A DNA stretch of 64,000 bases from NCBI GenBank assembly GCA_000719695.1, contig JOHN01000077.1:20490-84489 (forward strand), read 5' to 3'. This DNA is from Streptomyces sp. NRRL F-6131 (lineage in GTDB: Bacteria > Actinomycetota > Actinomycetes > Streptomycetales > Streptomycetaceae). This document shows positions 52,437-61,538 of the stretch, in pieces. Each line of letters begins with the position of its first letter. The first letter of the stretch is position 1. The translations under genes and the position numbers were made by a program. Below the pieces are notes generated by a model. The model had not been told where the DNA came from, did not search any database, and was given only the letters and a program-made list of their open reading frames with translations.

Positions 52437-55040
52437 ATGCGCCTGGTCACCCTCGGCCGCCCCAGACGGCCGGCCGCCGCGCTGGCCGCGGCCGTCCTGC
52501 TGTCCGGCCTCGGCCTGGCGGCCACCACCACCCCGGCCGCCGCCCGAACCGCCTCCGCCCCCGCTGCGGCCCATGCCGCCGCCACCGGCACCGGGCCGAT
52601 CACCGGCCCCGCCGGCAAGTGCCTCACCGCCGCCGGCGGCGCCACCGCCGACGGAACCCCCGTCACCCTCTCCACCTGCGACGGCTCCGCCGGCCAGAAC
52701 TGGACGATGGCGACCGACGGCAGCATCCGCGCCGTCGGCAAGTGCCTCGAAACCACCAGCGGCGCCACCGCGCCCGGCACCCCGCTCCAGCTGTACTCCT
52801 GCAACGGCACCTCCGCCCAGGCCTGGGCCGTCGTCCGGAACGGCACCCTGGTGAACGCCAAGTCCGGCACCTGCCTGGACCTCACCGGCGGCGCCACCGC
52901 GGACGGCACCCGCACCGTCACCGCCACCTGCGTCCCCGGAACCGCCGGCCAGCAGTGGCGGCCGCCCGCCACCGACGCCCCCGCGCCGGCCGACCCCGGT
53001 ACCCGGTCCTCGACCGTCGGGGTCGCCACCGGCCTCCTCCCGCAGGCCACCGGTGGCCTCGCCCCGCTCAGCTGGTCCGCCACCGGCCTGCCGGCCGGCC
53101 TGCGGATCAACTCCGTCGACGGCACCATCGTCGGCACGCCCCGCGGGACCGGCTCCTCCACCGTCACCCTCACCGCGACCGACAGCCGCGGCAACACCGG
53201 CAGCACCACCTTCACCTGGACCGTGGACGCCGCCATCACCGCCACCACCTGGTACCTCGACTGCTCCGCCGCCACCGACGGCTCCGGAGCCGAGGGCTCG
53301 CCGTGGAACAGCCTGGCCACCGCGAACGCGCACACCTTCGCACCCGGTGACGCGCTGCTGCTCAAGGGCGGTGTCACCTGCAACGGCCGGCTGGCGCCGA
53401 AGGGCGACGGCAGCGCCACCGCGCCGATCACCATCGGCTCCTACGGCGGCGGCGCCCGCCCGGTCGTCGCCGCGGGCGGCCTCACCGGTCTCACCGGGGC
53501 GGCCGTCCTGCTGCACAACCAGTCCTACTGGATCGTCCAGGGTCTGGAGGTCACCAACAGCGCGGCCGGTGAGGCCTGGCGCTCGGGCATCAACGTCCTG
53601 GTCGACGACCTCGCCGAACACCAGGGCATCACCATCCGCGACAACCTCGTCCACGACGTGATGGGCCGCTCCGACCGCGGCGGCGACCACCGGGGCTTCT
53701 ACCTCTCCCACGGCATCGGCGTCGACCTGCCCGTCAACGGCGGCTTCGTCAAGGGCCTGACCATCGCCGACAACTACGTCCGCGACAGCCATGTCAACGG
53801 CATCGGGCTCTACGGCAACCAGGACAACGGCGGCGACAACGACAACGCCGTGCACAACCGGTTCGTCCACGTCACCGGCAACACCATCGTCCGCAACACG
53901 AGCGACGGCATCGTGGTGTGCGTGTCCGACTCGCCGCTGATCGAGTACAACGTCTCCGACCTCGCCGGCACCAACGCCGTCAGCCCGGGGAACATCGCCG
54001 GCATCTGGGCCTGGGCCGACCACAACCCGACCTTCCAGTACAACGAGGTCTCCAACCTCGTCGCCCAGACCTTCGACAGCCAGGCGTGGGACTGCGACGG
54101 CCACATCACCGGCACCTGCACGTACCAGTACAACTACGACCACGGCAACTACGGCGGCATCTTCCTGAACTGCCTTCGCTGCGGCGGCGGTACCACCCCG
54201 TCCATCGTCTTCAGGCACAACGTCTCGGTGAACGACTGCCGGATCATCAGCAACGGTGCCAGTGCCCCGTACAGCTTCCTGTTCGCCAACAACACCATCG
54301 ACTGCGCGGGCAAGAAGGCCATCGTCGAGTTCCCGGCCGGGACCCTCGTCGCCGACAACGTCTTCAGCGGTGCCGCCCCCGGCTCCACACTGCCCATCGG
54401 GCCGGCCTACCAGCACAACACCTACACCGGGTTCACCGCACCCGCCGGCGACCCCGCCCCCTCCACCGCCGACCCCCGGTTCACCGCGCCCGGCACGGCC
54501 GGCTACGGAATCGGCAGCATCGGCGGCTACCAGCTGGCCTCCCGCTCGCCCGCCCACCGCAGCGGAATCGCGCTGAGCGGCGCGAGCGCCACCGACTACT
54601 GGGGCAACGCCACCGACCCCACCGCCCCCAGCCGCGGCGCCTACGGCGGCCCGGCCCTCGGCGCGGCCCGCTGCACCGACGACGGCTCCGCCGCCGTCAC
54701 GTTCTCCGCCGGCTGGAACGCCTCCGGCAGCACCGGCTGCGGCGGTGGGGACCACTGGACCAACTCCACCGGCGCCACCGCCACCTTCACCTTCACCGGC
54801 ACCACGCTGACCTACCTCGCCTCCCAGACGCCCGACAACGGCATCGCCACCCTCTCCGTCGACGGCGGCCCCGCTGTCGACGTCAACCTCTACGCCCCCG
54901 CCAAGAAGCTCGGCACACCCGTCTACACCACCCCCGCCCTCGCTCCGGGCAGCCACACCGTCACCGTCACCGTCACCGGCCGCAGCGACCCGCGCTCCGT
55001 GGGTACGTACGTCAGCGTGGACGCCTTCACCGTGCGGTGA
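52437..55040 (+). CDS. Secreted lectin-Ig-beta-helix protein with C-terminal beta-sandwich module
   Basis: 867 residues from the ATG at 52437. A signal peptide (ending near TPAAARTASA) is followed by an N-terminal ricin-type lectin (about 55-180; GKCLTAAGGATADGTPVTLS). A putative Ig/cadherin-like domain comes next (185-265; LSWSATGLPAGLRINSVDGT), then a right-handed parallel beta-helix (270-740; ITIRDNLVHDVMG, NYVRDSHVNGIGLYGNQDNG). Last is a copy of the window's shared beta-sandwich module (745-867; ATFTFTGTTLTYLASQTPDN). The order is reversed relative to the other beta-helix proteins, which carry binding modules only at the end or inserted. No catalytic site can be named; it is likely a polysaccharide-degrading enzyme. 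It stands right after the galactose operon, separated by 142 bases of C-rich sequence. Confidence 0.87.
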   Translation: MRLVTLGRPRRPAAALAAAVLLSGLGLAATTTPAAARTASAPAAAHAAATGTGPITGPAGKCLTAAGGATADGTPVTLSTCDGSAGQNWTMATDGSIRAVGKCLETTSGATAPGTPLQLYSCNGTSAQAWAVVRNGTLVNAKSGTCLDLTGGATADGTRTVTATCVPGTAGQQWRPPATDAPAPADPGTRSSTVGVATGLLPQATGGLAPLSWSATGLPAGLRINSVDGTIVGTPRGTGSSTVTLTATDSRGNTGSTTFTWTVDAAITATTWYLDCSAATDGSGAEGSPWNSLATANAHTFAPGDALLLKGGVTCNGRLAPKGDGSATAPITIGSYGGGARPVVAAGGLTGLTGAAVLLHNQSYWIVQGLEVTNSAAGEAWRSGINVLVDDLAEHQGITIRDNLVHDVMGRSDRGGDHRGFYLSHGIGVDLPVNGGFVKGLTIADNYVRDSHVNGIGLYGNQDNGGDNDNAVHNRFVHVTGNTIVRNTSDGIVVCVSDSPLIEYNVSDLAGTNAVSPGNIAGIWAWADHNPTFQYNEVSNLVAQTFDSQAWDCDGHITGTCTYQYNYDHGNYGGIFLNCLRCGGGTTPSIVFRHNVSVNDCRIISNGASAPYSFLFANNTIDCAGKKAIVEFPAGTLVADNVFSGAAPGSTLPIGPAYQHNTYTGFTAPAGDPAPSTADPRFTAPGTAGYGIGSIGGYQLASRSPAHRSGIALSGASATDYWGNATDPTAPSRGAYGGPALGAARCTDDGSAAVTFSAGWNASGSTGCGGGDHWTNSTGATATFTFTGTTLTYLASQTPDNGIATLSVDGGPAVDVNLYAPAKKLGTPVYTTPALAPGSHTVTVTVTGRSDPRSVGTYVSVDAFTVR

Positions 55041-55047
55041 CGGGTCA

Positions 55048-55077
55048 CGGGCGGTGGTCCGCGCTGACCACCGCCCG
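55048..55077. terminator. Bidirectional terminator between beta-helix and SpoIIE-type genes
   Basis: CGGGCGGTGGTC and its complement form a 12-base perfect stem with a 6-base loop, between two convergent stops. Confidence 0.85.
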
Positions 55078-55091
55078 ATCGCGTGCGGGCG

Positions 55092-57491
55092 TCAGGACCC
55101 GTCGGGCAGCGCCTGCTCGCACCAGATGACCTTGCCGGTGTCGGTGTACCGGGTGCCCCAGCGGCGGGTGAGCTGGGCGACCATGAAGAGGCCGCGGCCG
55201 CCCTCGTCGGTCGTCCGGGCGTGCCGCAGGCGCGGCGAGCTGCTCGCGCCGTCGAACACCTCGCAGATCAGCGCGTCCTGGTTGATCAGGCGCAGGGCCA
55301 CCGGGCCCCTGCCGTAGCGGATGGCGTTGGTGACGAGTTCGCTGACGGCCAGTTCGGTGGTGAACGCGAGCTCGTCCAGCCCCCAGTCGGCGAGCTTTCC
55401 GACGGTCATCGACCGGGCCTCGGCCACCACCGTCGGGTCGCTCGGCAGTTCCCAGGTCGCGACCCGGTCCGGTTCGACGGCCAGGGTGCGGGCCACCAGC
55501 AGGGCGACGTCCTCGCGGGGGACCGGGGGCAGCATCGTCCCGAGCACCCGGTCGCAGGCCCGCTCCACGGACGGGTCGGCTCCGGCCAGCGCGGCGGCCA
55601 GCCCGTCGGCGGCGGCTCCCGGGCGCCCGGCCAGGCTCCGGGTGCCGAGCGCCAGCCGGGTGCCGGGCGGCAGGTCGTACGTCACGGCCTCGAACGGCAG
55701 GGTGCCCGCGCCCAGCGGCGGGCCCTGCGGCACCGGCGGAACGTCGGCCGGGACTCCGTCGGGGGTGACGACGGCCGGGCCCGGGTGGCCGGCGCTCGCC
55801 AGGGTGCACCGGCCGGTGACCGGGTCATGGACCACGTAGAGGCAGGTCGCGCCCTGGGCCGCGGCGGCGGTGCCGCGGCCCAGCGGGTCGTGGTCGTGCT
55901 CCTCCACCAGGCGCAGCACCAGGTCGTCGAGGTGTGCCAGCAGTTCGTCCGGGGGCAGGTCCAGGTCGGCGAGGGTGTGCACCGCCGTGCGCAGCCGGCC
56001 CATCGCGGCGGCGGCGTCGATGCCGCGCCCGGCGACCTCGCCGACCACCAGCGCGGTGCGGGCCCCGGAGAGCTGGATGACGTCGAACCACTTGCCGCCG
56101 ACGTCGCCCGGTGCGGCGGCCGGCAGGTAGCGGTGGGCGAGTTCCAGGGTGGGGCTGTGGGGCAGCGTGGGCGGGAGCAGGCTGCGCTGGAGGGCCAGCG
56201 CAGTGCGGTGCTCGCGGGTGTAGCGGCGGGCGTTGTCCAGGCAGACGGCGGCGCGGGCGCCGAGCTCTCCCGCCAGCGCCAGGTCGTCGGGCTCGAACGG
56301 TTCCCGGCGCAGCAGCACGGTGACCCCGAGGACCGCGCCCCTGGCCCGGAGCGGGATCGCCATGACGGAGGTGGCGGCGCCGGAGCCGAAGGCGGCCTGG
56401 CGGGGCGGGTCGGCGGCGAGCCAGCCGGGGTAGCGGGCGAGGGCGTTCTCCATGACCGGCTTGCCCTCGGTCAGGGCCCTGGCCATGGGGGAGTCCGGGT
56501 GGTAGGCGGGCCGCTCCCCGGGGGTGGTGACGGCGGCGAGCCGGCCGGGGTCGGCGGAGCGGTGCGCGACGCGGCGCAGGCTCGCGGCCGGGTCCCAGGG
56601 GGCGAGCTCGGCGCCGTCGAGGACCGTCTCCAGCAGGTCGACGGCCGCGAAGTCGGCGAGGTGCTCGACGGCGACCTCGGCCAGTTCGCGGGCGGTCGTG
56701 GCGAAGTCGAGGGCGCTGCCGATGCGGCCGCCGGACTCGGTCAGCAGCGTCAGCCGTTCGCGGGTGCGCCAGCGGTCCGTGATGTCGATCCCCATGTAGC
56801 AGACGCCCAGAACCCGCTGCCGCTCGTCGTGCAGCCGCAGGTAGCTGGCGGAGAAGGCGTGCTCGCGGCCGGGGTCGGCGGGCACCCGGCCGCGGTACTC
56901 GAAGTCCAGCACGGGTTCGCCGGTGGCCAGCACCCGGCGCATCACGGCGTCGAGCTCGGAGTGGGGGAGGTCGGGCATCACCTCGGACATCCGCCGCCCG
57001 ACCCGGTCGGTGAGCGGCACCCCGGCCATGCGTTCCAGGGTGTGGTTGGTCCACACGTAGCGCAGGTCGGTGTCGAGTACCGCGATCCCGTACGGGGAGT
57101 GGCTGAGGAAGTGCTCCAGGACGGAGTGGCTGGCACGCCACCAGGGTGCGGTGGCCAGGTCGATCGCCGACAGGGCCCACGCCGTGCGGCCACCGGGCGC
57201 GGCCAGGGCGGAGGCGTGCAGACCCAGGGTGAGGACGCGGCCGTCGCGGTGCCGGGCGAGGACCACGGTGCCGGACTCGCCCGGGCCGAGCTGCGGCGGG
57301 CGTGCGGGCCGGGCGAGCAGGTCGGTGGCCGGGCGGCCCAGGACCTCCGCGGCGCGGTAGCCGAGCAGCTCGCGGGCGGCGCGCGACCAGCCCGCCACCG
57401 CGAGCGTGCCGTCGACGAGGGCGGTGGCGGTCGGCATCAGGTCGAAGGGCATGGCGGGGCCTGGTCCGGAGTCGTGGCCCGCGACGGTCAT
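55092..57491 (-). CDS. PAS-PAS-GAF-SpoIIE phosphatase with C-terminal anti-sigma-factor-type kinase domain
   Basis: 799 residues; AAGGG upstream of the ATG at 57491. Domains in order: PAS (about 15-110; ALVDGTLAVAGWSRAARELL), second PAS (120-245; GIAVLDTDLRYVWTNHTLER), GAF (250-420), SpoIIE/PP2C-type phosphatase (430-660; GGKWFDVIQLSGARTALVVG), and a HATPase_c RsbW-like domain (670-799; ELAVSELVTNAIRYGRGPVA, DEGGRGLFMVAQLTRRWGTR). Such proteins sense signals through PAS/GAF and act on anti-anti-sigma factors, both as phosphatase and as kinase. It is soluble and common in Streptomyces. The phosphatase region has GKWFD where GGDWYD is usual, so metal binding deserves a check. It is the only signalling protein amid sugar genes; a link to them is not shown. 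Confidence 0.9.
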   Translation of the reverse strand: MTVAGHDSGPGPAMPFDLMPTATALVDGTLAVAGWSRAARELLGYRAAEVLGRPATDLLARPARPPQLGPGESGTVVLARHRDGRVLTLGLHASALAAPGGRTAWALSAIDLATAPWWRASHSVLEHFLSHSPYGIAVLDTDLRYVWTNHTLERMAGVPLTDRVGRRMSEVMPDLPHSELDAVMRRVLATGEPVLDFEYRGRVPADPGREHAFSASYLRLHDERQRVLGVCYMGIDITDRWRTRERLTLLTESGGRIGSALDFATTARELAEVAVEHLADFAAVDLLETVLDGAELAPWDPAASLRRVAHRSADPGRLAAVTTPGERPAYHPDSPMARALTEGKPVMENALARYPGWLAADPPRQAAFGSGAATSVMAIPLRARGAVLGVTVLLRREPFEPDDLALAGELGARAAVCLDNARRYTREHRTALALQRSLLPPTLPHSPTLELAHRYLPAAAPGDVGGKWFDVIQLSGARTALVVGEVAGRGIDAAAAMGRLRTAVHTLADLDLPPDELLAHLDDLVLRLVEEHDHDPLGRGTAAAAQGATCLYVVHDPVTGRCTLASAGHPGPAVVTPDGVPADVPPVPQGPPLGAGTLPFEAVTYDLPPGTRLALGTRSLAGRPGAAADGLAAALAGADPSVERACDRVLGTMLPPVPREDVALLVARTLAVEPDRVATWELPSDPTVVAEARSMTVGKLADWGLDELAFTTELAVSELVTNAIRYGRGPVALRLINQDALICEVFDGASSSPRLRHARTTDEGGRGLFMVAQLTRRWGTRYTDTGKVIWCEQALPDGS

Positions 57492-57802
57492 CGGCGCACC
57501 CTTCGTGACGGCACCCCCGTCCCATTGTGGCGCGGGTCGCTCACCCCCGCCACGGCGTGACCGCCGTCAAACGGGCGATACATCGGATGAAAAAGGCAGA
57601 GGCGTTCCGGGTGGGACTGCCTCAGACGCATGGTTTCACGGGAATTTAACCATTTGGAGACGAGGTATTGACGGGCACCGCGTGGGCCTTCAGGATTCAA
57701 CCGCGCGCCACATCCGTTTCACACATCGGATGTCTCCCTCAGGTGCGGCTTCAGGTGCCCAACCCCCACCTGGTAACCCCCCCCAGTGCAAGGAGCCGCA
57801 GC
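57492..57802. promoter_or_regulatory. Divergent control region of the SpoIIE-type gene and the PDZ beta-helix gene
   Basis: No gene in 311 bases. TTGACG (57668-57673), 18 bases and AGGATT (57692-57697) are a candidate plus-strand promoter. ACATCGGATG at 57580-57589 and ACATCGGATGT at 57723-57733 flank it. The second, with ACATCCG at 57710-57716, forms an inverted repeat. AAGGAG (57790-57795) is the ribosome site of the gene at 57803. Confidence 0.55.
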
Positions 57803-60800
57803 ATGCCCCACCCGCATCGGCCCGGCCCCGGACGACGGCCGTCCGGGCGTCTGCTCGCCCTGGCCGCCTCGGCCGCCCTCACCATGGTCACCCTCACCCC
57901 CGTGCTGGCCACCCCGGCCGCCGCGGTCCCCTCGCAAGCGGGGGCGGTCAACCTCTACGTCGCCACCAACGGAAACGACGCCAACGCGGGTACGTCGGAG
58001 GCACAGGCCTTTCTGACCCCCGCCCGGGCCCAGACCGCGGCCAGGGCCGCGCGCGCGGCCGGTAGCGCGGTCCACGTCTGGGTGCGCGGCGGCACGTATC
58101 ACCTGGCGTCCACCCTGACCTTCACGGCGACCGACTCCGGCAGCGCGTCGGCCCCGGTCACGTACTCGGCGTACCCCGGCGAGAAGGTCGTCCTCAGTGG
58201 TGGCCGCGCGGTGCCGAAGACCTGGGCCACGTACTCGGGGAACACCAAGGTGGCCGACGTAGGCACCGGCCTCGACATGGACGGTCTGTTCCTCAATGGG
58301 AAGCGTCAGGTGCTCGCCCGCTACCCGAACGCCGACGCCAATGCCGCGATCCTCGACGGCACCACCAGCATGTCCACCCTCAACAGCAGAGCGCAGGGCT
58401 GGCAGAACCCTGCCTCCGGCCTGGTCCGTGCCCTGCACAACGCACACTGGGGAGGCAACGACTACCGGGTCACCGGCCGGACCTCCTCGGGGCTCCAGCT
58501 GGAGTGGGTGGGCGACAACAACCGCGGGAGCGGCAAGGACGACAACCGCGTCCTGGCGGAGAACGTCTTCGAGGAGCTCGACGCCCCCGGGGAGTGGTTC
58601 TACGACAAGGCCGCAGGGAAGCTGTACTTCCAGCCGCCCGTCGGCACGGACCTGAACTCCGCCGTGGTCGAGACCGCCGAACTCAACGAGCTGGTGCGGA
58701 TCGAGGGCGGGTCCGTTGCCCAGCCGGTCCATGACCTCACCTTCGACGGCCTCACCTTCACGCAGACCCACCGCACCCTCTTCAACACGCCTTATGAGAG
58801 CCTGCAGTTGGGCGACTGGGCGATCGCCCGGGCCGGCGCCGTCCACGCGAAGAACGCCGAGCGGATCACCGTCTCCAACTCGACCTTCGACCAGGTGGGC
58901 GGGAACGGCGTCTTCCTCGACGGCTACAACAAGGGCAACGTGATCACCCGCAACCGGTTCACCGGGTCGGGCGCCAGCGACGTGCAGGTCGTCGGTTCCC
59001 GCAGCGCCGTGCGCGATCCCTCGACGTGGGCCTCGATGGTGAACCCGCCCACCGACCTGACCCCCGGGCCGAAGACCGAGGACTACCCGCGCGACATCAC
59101 CGTCAGCTACAACAGCATGTCCGAGATGGGTCGCTTCGAGAAGCAGAGCTCCGGCGTCAACATCTCCATGAGCAGCCGGGTCACCGTCTCCCACAACACC
59201 GTCCACACCAGCCCGCGGGCCTGCGTGAACGTCAACGACGGTACCTGGGGCGGCCACCTCATCGAGTACAACGACATCTTCGACTGCGTACGGGAGACCG
59301 GGGACCACGGGCCGATCAACGCCTGGGGCCGTGACCGCTTCTGGCCCATCGCCGGCCCCGACCTCAACGGGAGCGCGAGCTCCGACGCCTACCAGAAGCA
59401 GATCTCCCAGCTCGATGTCGTCGAGCCGATCACCATCAGCAACAACAGGGTCTGGCACAACAGCGAGTGGGCCGTCGACCTCGACGACGGCTCCACCAAC
59501 TACGTCGTCAAGAACAATCTGCTGCTGAACGCCGGCATCAAGCTGCGGGACGGTTTCAACCGCACCGTCACCAATAACATCCTGGTGAACGGCACCATCT
59601 ACGAGCAGATCACCCACCGCGACGTCGGTGACACGATCAAGAACAACATCACCCTCCACGGCAAGGCCTACAACAACTACCAGAGCGACCCGGCCACGGC
59701 GAAGTACACGGTCGACAACAACCTGTTCTGGAACAACGGCCAGTCGGTCAGCGGCCTTGACGGCGCCTGGGCGGCCAACGGCCTGGACGCGCACTCCAGG
59801 ACCGCCGACCCGCTCTTCACCCGGGGCTCGCCCTGGACCGACCCCGCGATGAAGGACTACACCGTCGCCGCCGGATCCCCCGCCCTGGCGCTCGGCTTCA
59901 CCAACTTCCCGATGGACCGGTTCGGCACCGGCAACGCCGGCGAGGCCACCCCGCCCGCCGTCACCTGGCCCAGTGTGCCCGCGGTGCCGACCATCAAGGA
60001 CCAGAAGGAGCTGCTCTTGGGCGGCACCGCCAAGGAGATCGCCGGCCTCGCGGACCAGTCCGCCACCGGCCTCCCGGACCAGAGCGGCCTCCTCCTGGTC
60101 ACCGTGCCCACCGACTCGCCCGCCTACGCCCAGGGCCTGCGCGGCAACGACGTGATCCGCAAGATCAACGGCACCGCGGTCACCGACCGGAACAGCTTCT
60201 GGACCGTCTACAACAAGGTCGCCCCCGGAAGCACGGCCACCTTCGACGTGTGGCGCAACCAGCAGGCCGGCACCGCCGTGACGGTCACCAAGCCGGTTAC
60301 CGCCCAGACCTACAACGACACCGCCGGGGTGACCTACACAGGCAGCGGCTGGGGCTGGCACTACGCGGCCATCGGCGGGGCGAACTCCCTGATGGACGAC
60401 ATCTGGGCCACCAGCACGATCGGTGACTCGTTCAGCTACGGCTTCAACGGCACCGGGGTCGAGTTCATCACTCAGACGAACACCGACGAGGGACAGATCG
60501 AGATCTCGATCGACGGTGTGGTCCAGAAGACCGTCGACGCCTACAGCAGCAGCCGCAAGTACCAGCAGACCCTCTACGCCGTGAGCGGTCTGGCCCCGGG
60601 CCAGCACACCATCACCGGCGTGATGAAGACCGGCGGCTACATGATCGTCGACGGTTTCACGGTCTCCTCGGCCACTCAGCCGCCTGCCCAGCCGGTCAAC
60701 GACGATGCTCCCGGCATCACCTACACCGGCAGCTGGTCGGTCAGCTCCAACCGGAACCTGGGCGACTACGGCGACGACGTCCACTACACCACGGCCAACG

Positions 60801-61408
60801 GCGACTCGTTCAGCTACGGCTTCAACGGCACTGGGATCGCGTTCGTCACCGAGACCAACTCCGACGAGGGCCAGATCGAGATCTCGGTCGACGGTGTCGT
60901 GCAGCAGACCGTCGACGCCTACAGCAGCAGCCGCAAGGCCCAGCAGACCGTCTACGCCGTGAGCGGTCTGGCACCGGGCCAGCACACCATCACCGGCGTG
61001 AAGAAGTCCGGAGGCTACCTGATCGTCGACGGGTTCAGGTTCCCCACCACGCTCAACGACGACGCCCCCGGCATCGGCTACACGGGCAACTGGTCGGTCA
61101 GCTCCAACCGGAACCTGGGCGACTACGGCGACGACGTCCACTACACCACGACCAACGGCGACGCCTTCCAGTACACCTTCACGGGCACCGGCGTGGACTA
61201 CGTGACCGAGAAGAACTCGGACCAGGGGCTGGCCGACGTCTACCTCGACGGCACCCTGCAAGCCACCGTCGACACCTCCAACCCCACCCGCCTGAGCCAG
61301 CAGACCGTCTACAGCGCCCGCAACCTGACCGCAGGGACCCACACGCTCCGGGTCGTCAAGAAGAGCGGGTCGTACATGCTCCTCGACCGCATCACCTACA
61401 TCCCCTGA
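57803..61408 (+). CDS. Secreted beta-helix glycosidase-like protein (GH141-like?) with PDZ domain and three beta-sandwich modules
   Basis: 1201 residues from the ATG at 57803 (AAGGAG upstream). After a signal peptide (ending near ATPAAAVPS) the beta-helix domain starts VNLYVATNGNDANAGTSEAQ. It continues with GEWFYDKAAGKLYFQPPVGT and helix turns (VSNSTFDQVGGNGVFLDGYN, WAVDLDDGSTNYVVKNNLLL) to about residue 730. The layout resembles GH141, a family that includes alpha-L-fucosidases; not proven. A PDZ domain follows at about 762-835 (LLLVTVPTDSPAYAQGLRGN then DVIRKINGTAV), which is unusual on a secreted glycosidase. Three tandem beta-sandwich modules (837-955, 966-1081, 1085-1201) share YTGSWSVSSNRNLGDYGDDV and end LRVVKKSGSYMLLDRITYIP. 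Two of them are very alike, indicating recent duplication. Confidence 0.87.
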   Translation: MPHPHRPGPGRRPSGRLLALAASAALTMVTLTPVLATPAAAVPSQAGAVNLYVATNGNDANAGTSEAQAFLTPARAQTAARAARAAGSAVHVWVRGGTYHLASTLTFTATDSGSASAPVTYSAYPGEKVVLSGGRAVPKTWATYSGNTKVADVGTGLDMDGLFLNGKRQVLARYPNADANAAILDGTTSMSTLNSRAQGWQNPASGLVRALHNAHWGGNDYRVTGRTSSGLQLEWVGDNNRGSGKDDNRVLAENVFEELDAPGEWFYDKAAGKLYFQPPVGTDLNSAVVETAELNELVRIEGGSVAQPVHDLTFDGLTFTQTHRTLFNTPYESLQLGDWAIARAGAVHAKNAERITVSNSTFDQVGGNGVFLDGYNKGNVITRNRFTGSGASDVQVVGSRSAVRDPSTWASMVNPPTDLTPGPKTEDYPRDITVSYNSMSEMGRFEKQSSGVNISMSSRVTVSHNTVHTSPRACVNVNDGTWGGHLIEYNDIFDCVRETGDHGPINAWGRDRFWPIAGPDLNGSASSDAYQKQISQLDVVEPITISNNRVWHNSEWAVDLDDGSTNYVVKNNLLLNAGIKLRDGFNRTVTNNILVNGTIYEQITHRDVGDTIKNNITLHGKAYNNYQSDPATAKYTVDNNLFWNNGQSVSGLDGAWAANGLDAHSRTADPLFTRGSPWTDPAMKDYTVAAGSPALALGFTNFPMDRFGTGNAGEATPPAVTWPSVPAVPTIKDQKELLLGGTAKEIAGLADQSATGLPDQSGLLLVTVPTDSPAYAQGLRGNDVIRKINGTAVTDRNSFWTVYNKVAPGSTATFDVWRNQQAGTAVTVTKPVTAQTYNDTAGVTYTGSGWGWHYAAIGGANSLMDDIWATSTIGDSFSYGFNGTGVEFITQTNTDEGQIEISIDGVVQKTVDAYSSSRKYQQTLYAVSGLAPGQHTITGVMKTGGYMIVDGFTVSSATQPPAQPVNDDAPGITYTGSWSVSSNRNLGDYGDDVHYTTANGDSFSYGFNGTGIAFVTETNSDEGQIEISVDGVVQQTVDAYSSSRKAQQTVYAVSGLAPGQHTITGVKKSGGYLIVDGFRFPTTLNDDAPGIGYTGNWSVSSNRNLGDYGDDVHYTTTNGDAFQYTFTGTGVDYVTEKNSDQGLADVYLDGTLQATVDTSNPTRLSQQTVYSARNLTAGTHTLRVVKKSGSYMLLDRITYIP

Positions 61409-61478
61409 CAGCCCTGCGCCTCCACCGAATCGTCGGTGGGGACCTGAGGAGTTCGTGCGGGCTGCGGACCCGAATCCC

Positions 61479-61510
61479 CGCCCGGGGTGCTCGTCGAAGC
61501 ACCCCGGGCG
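61479..61510. terminator. Terminator after the PDZ beta-helix gene
   Basis: CGCCCGGGGTGCT and its exact complement form a 13-base stem with a 6-base loop, 70 bases after the stop and before the next gene. Confidence 0.8.
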
Positions 61511-61538
61511 TCCCGCGCTGCTCCGGAAAGGACGCTTC

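Noticed and set aside
55092..57491. SpoIIE-type protein as the direct regulator of the sugar genes
   Set aside because: Such proteins act through sigma-factor partners and do not bind DNA. No anti-sigma or sigma gene is adjacent, so only a neighbourhood relation can be claimed.
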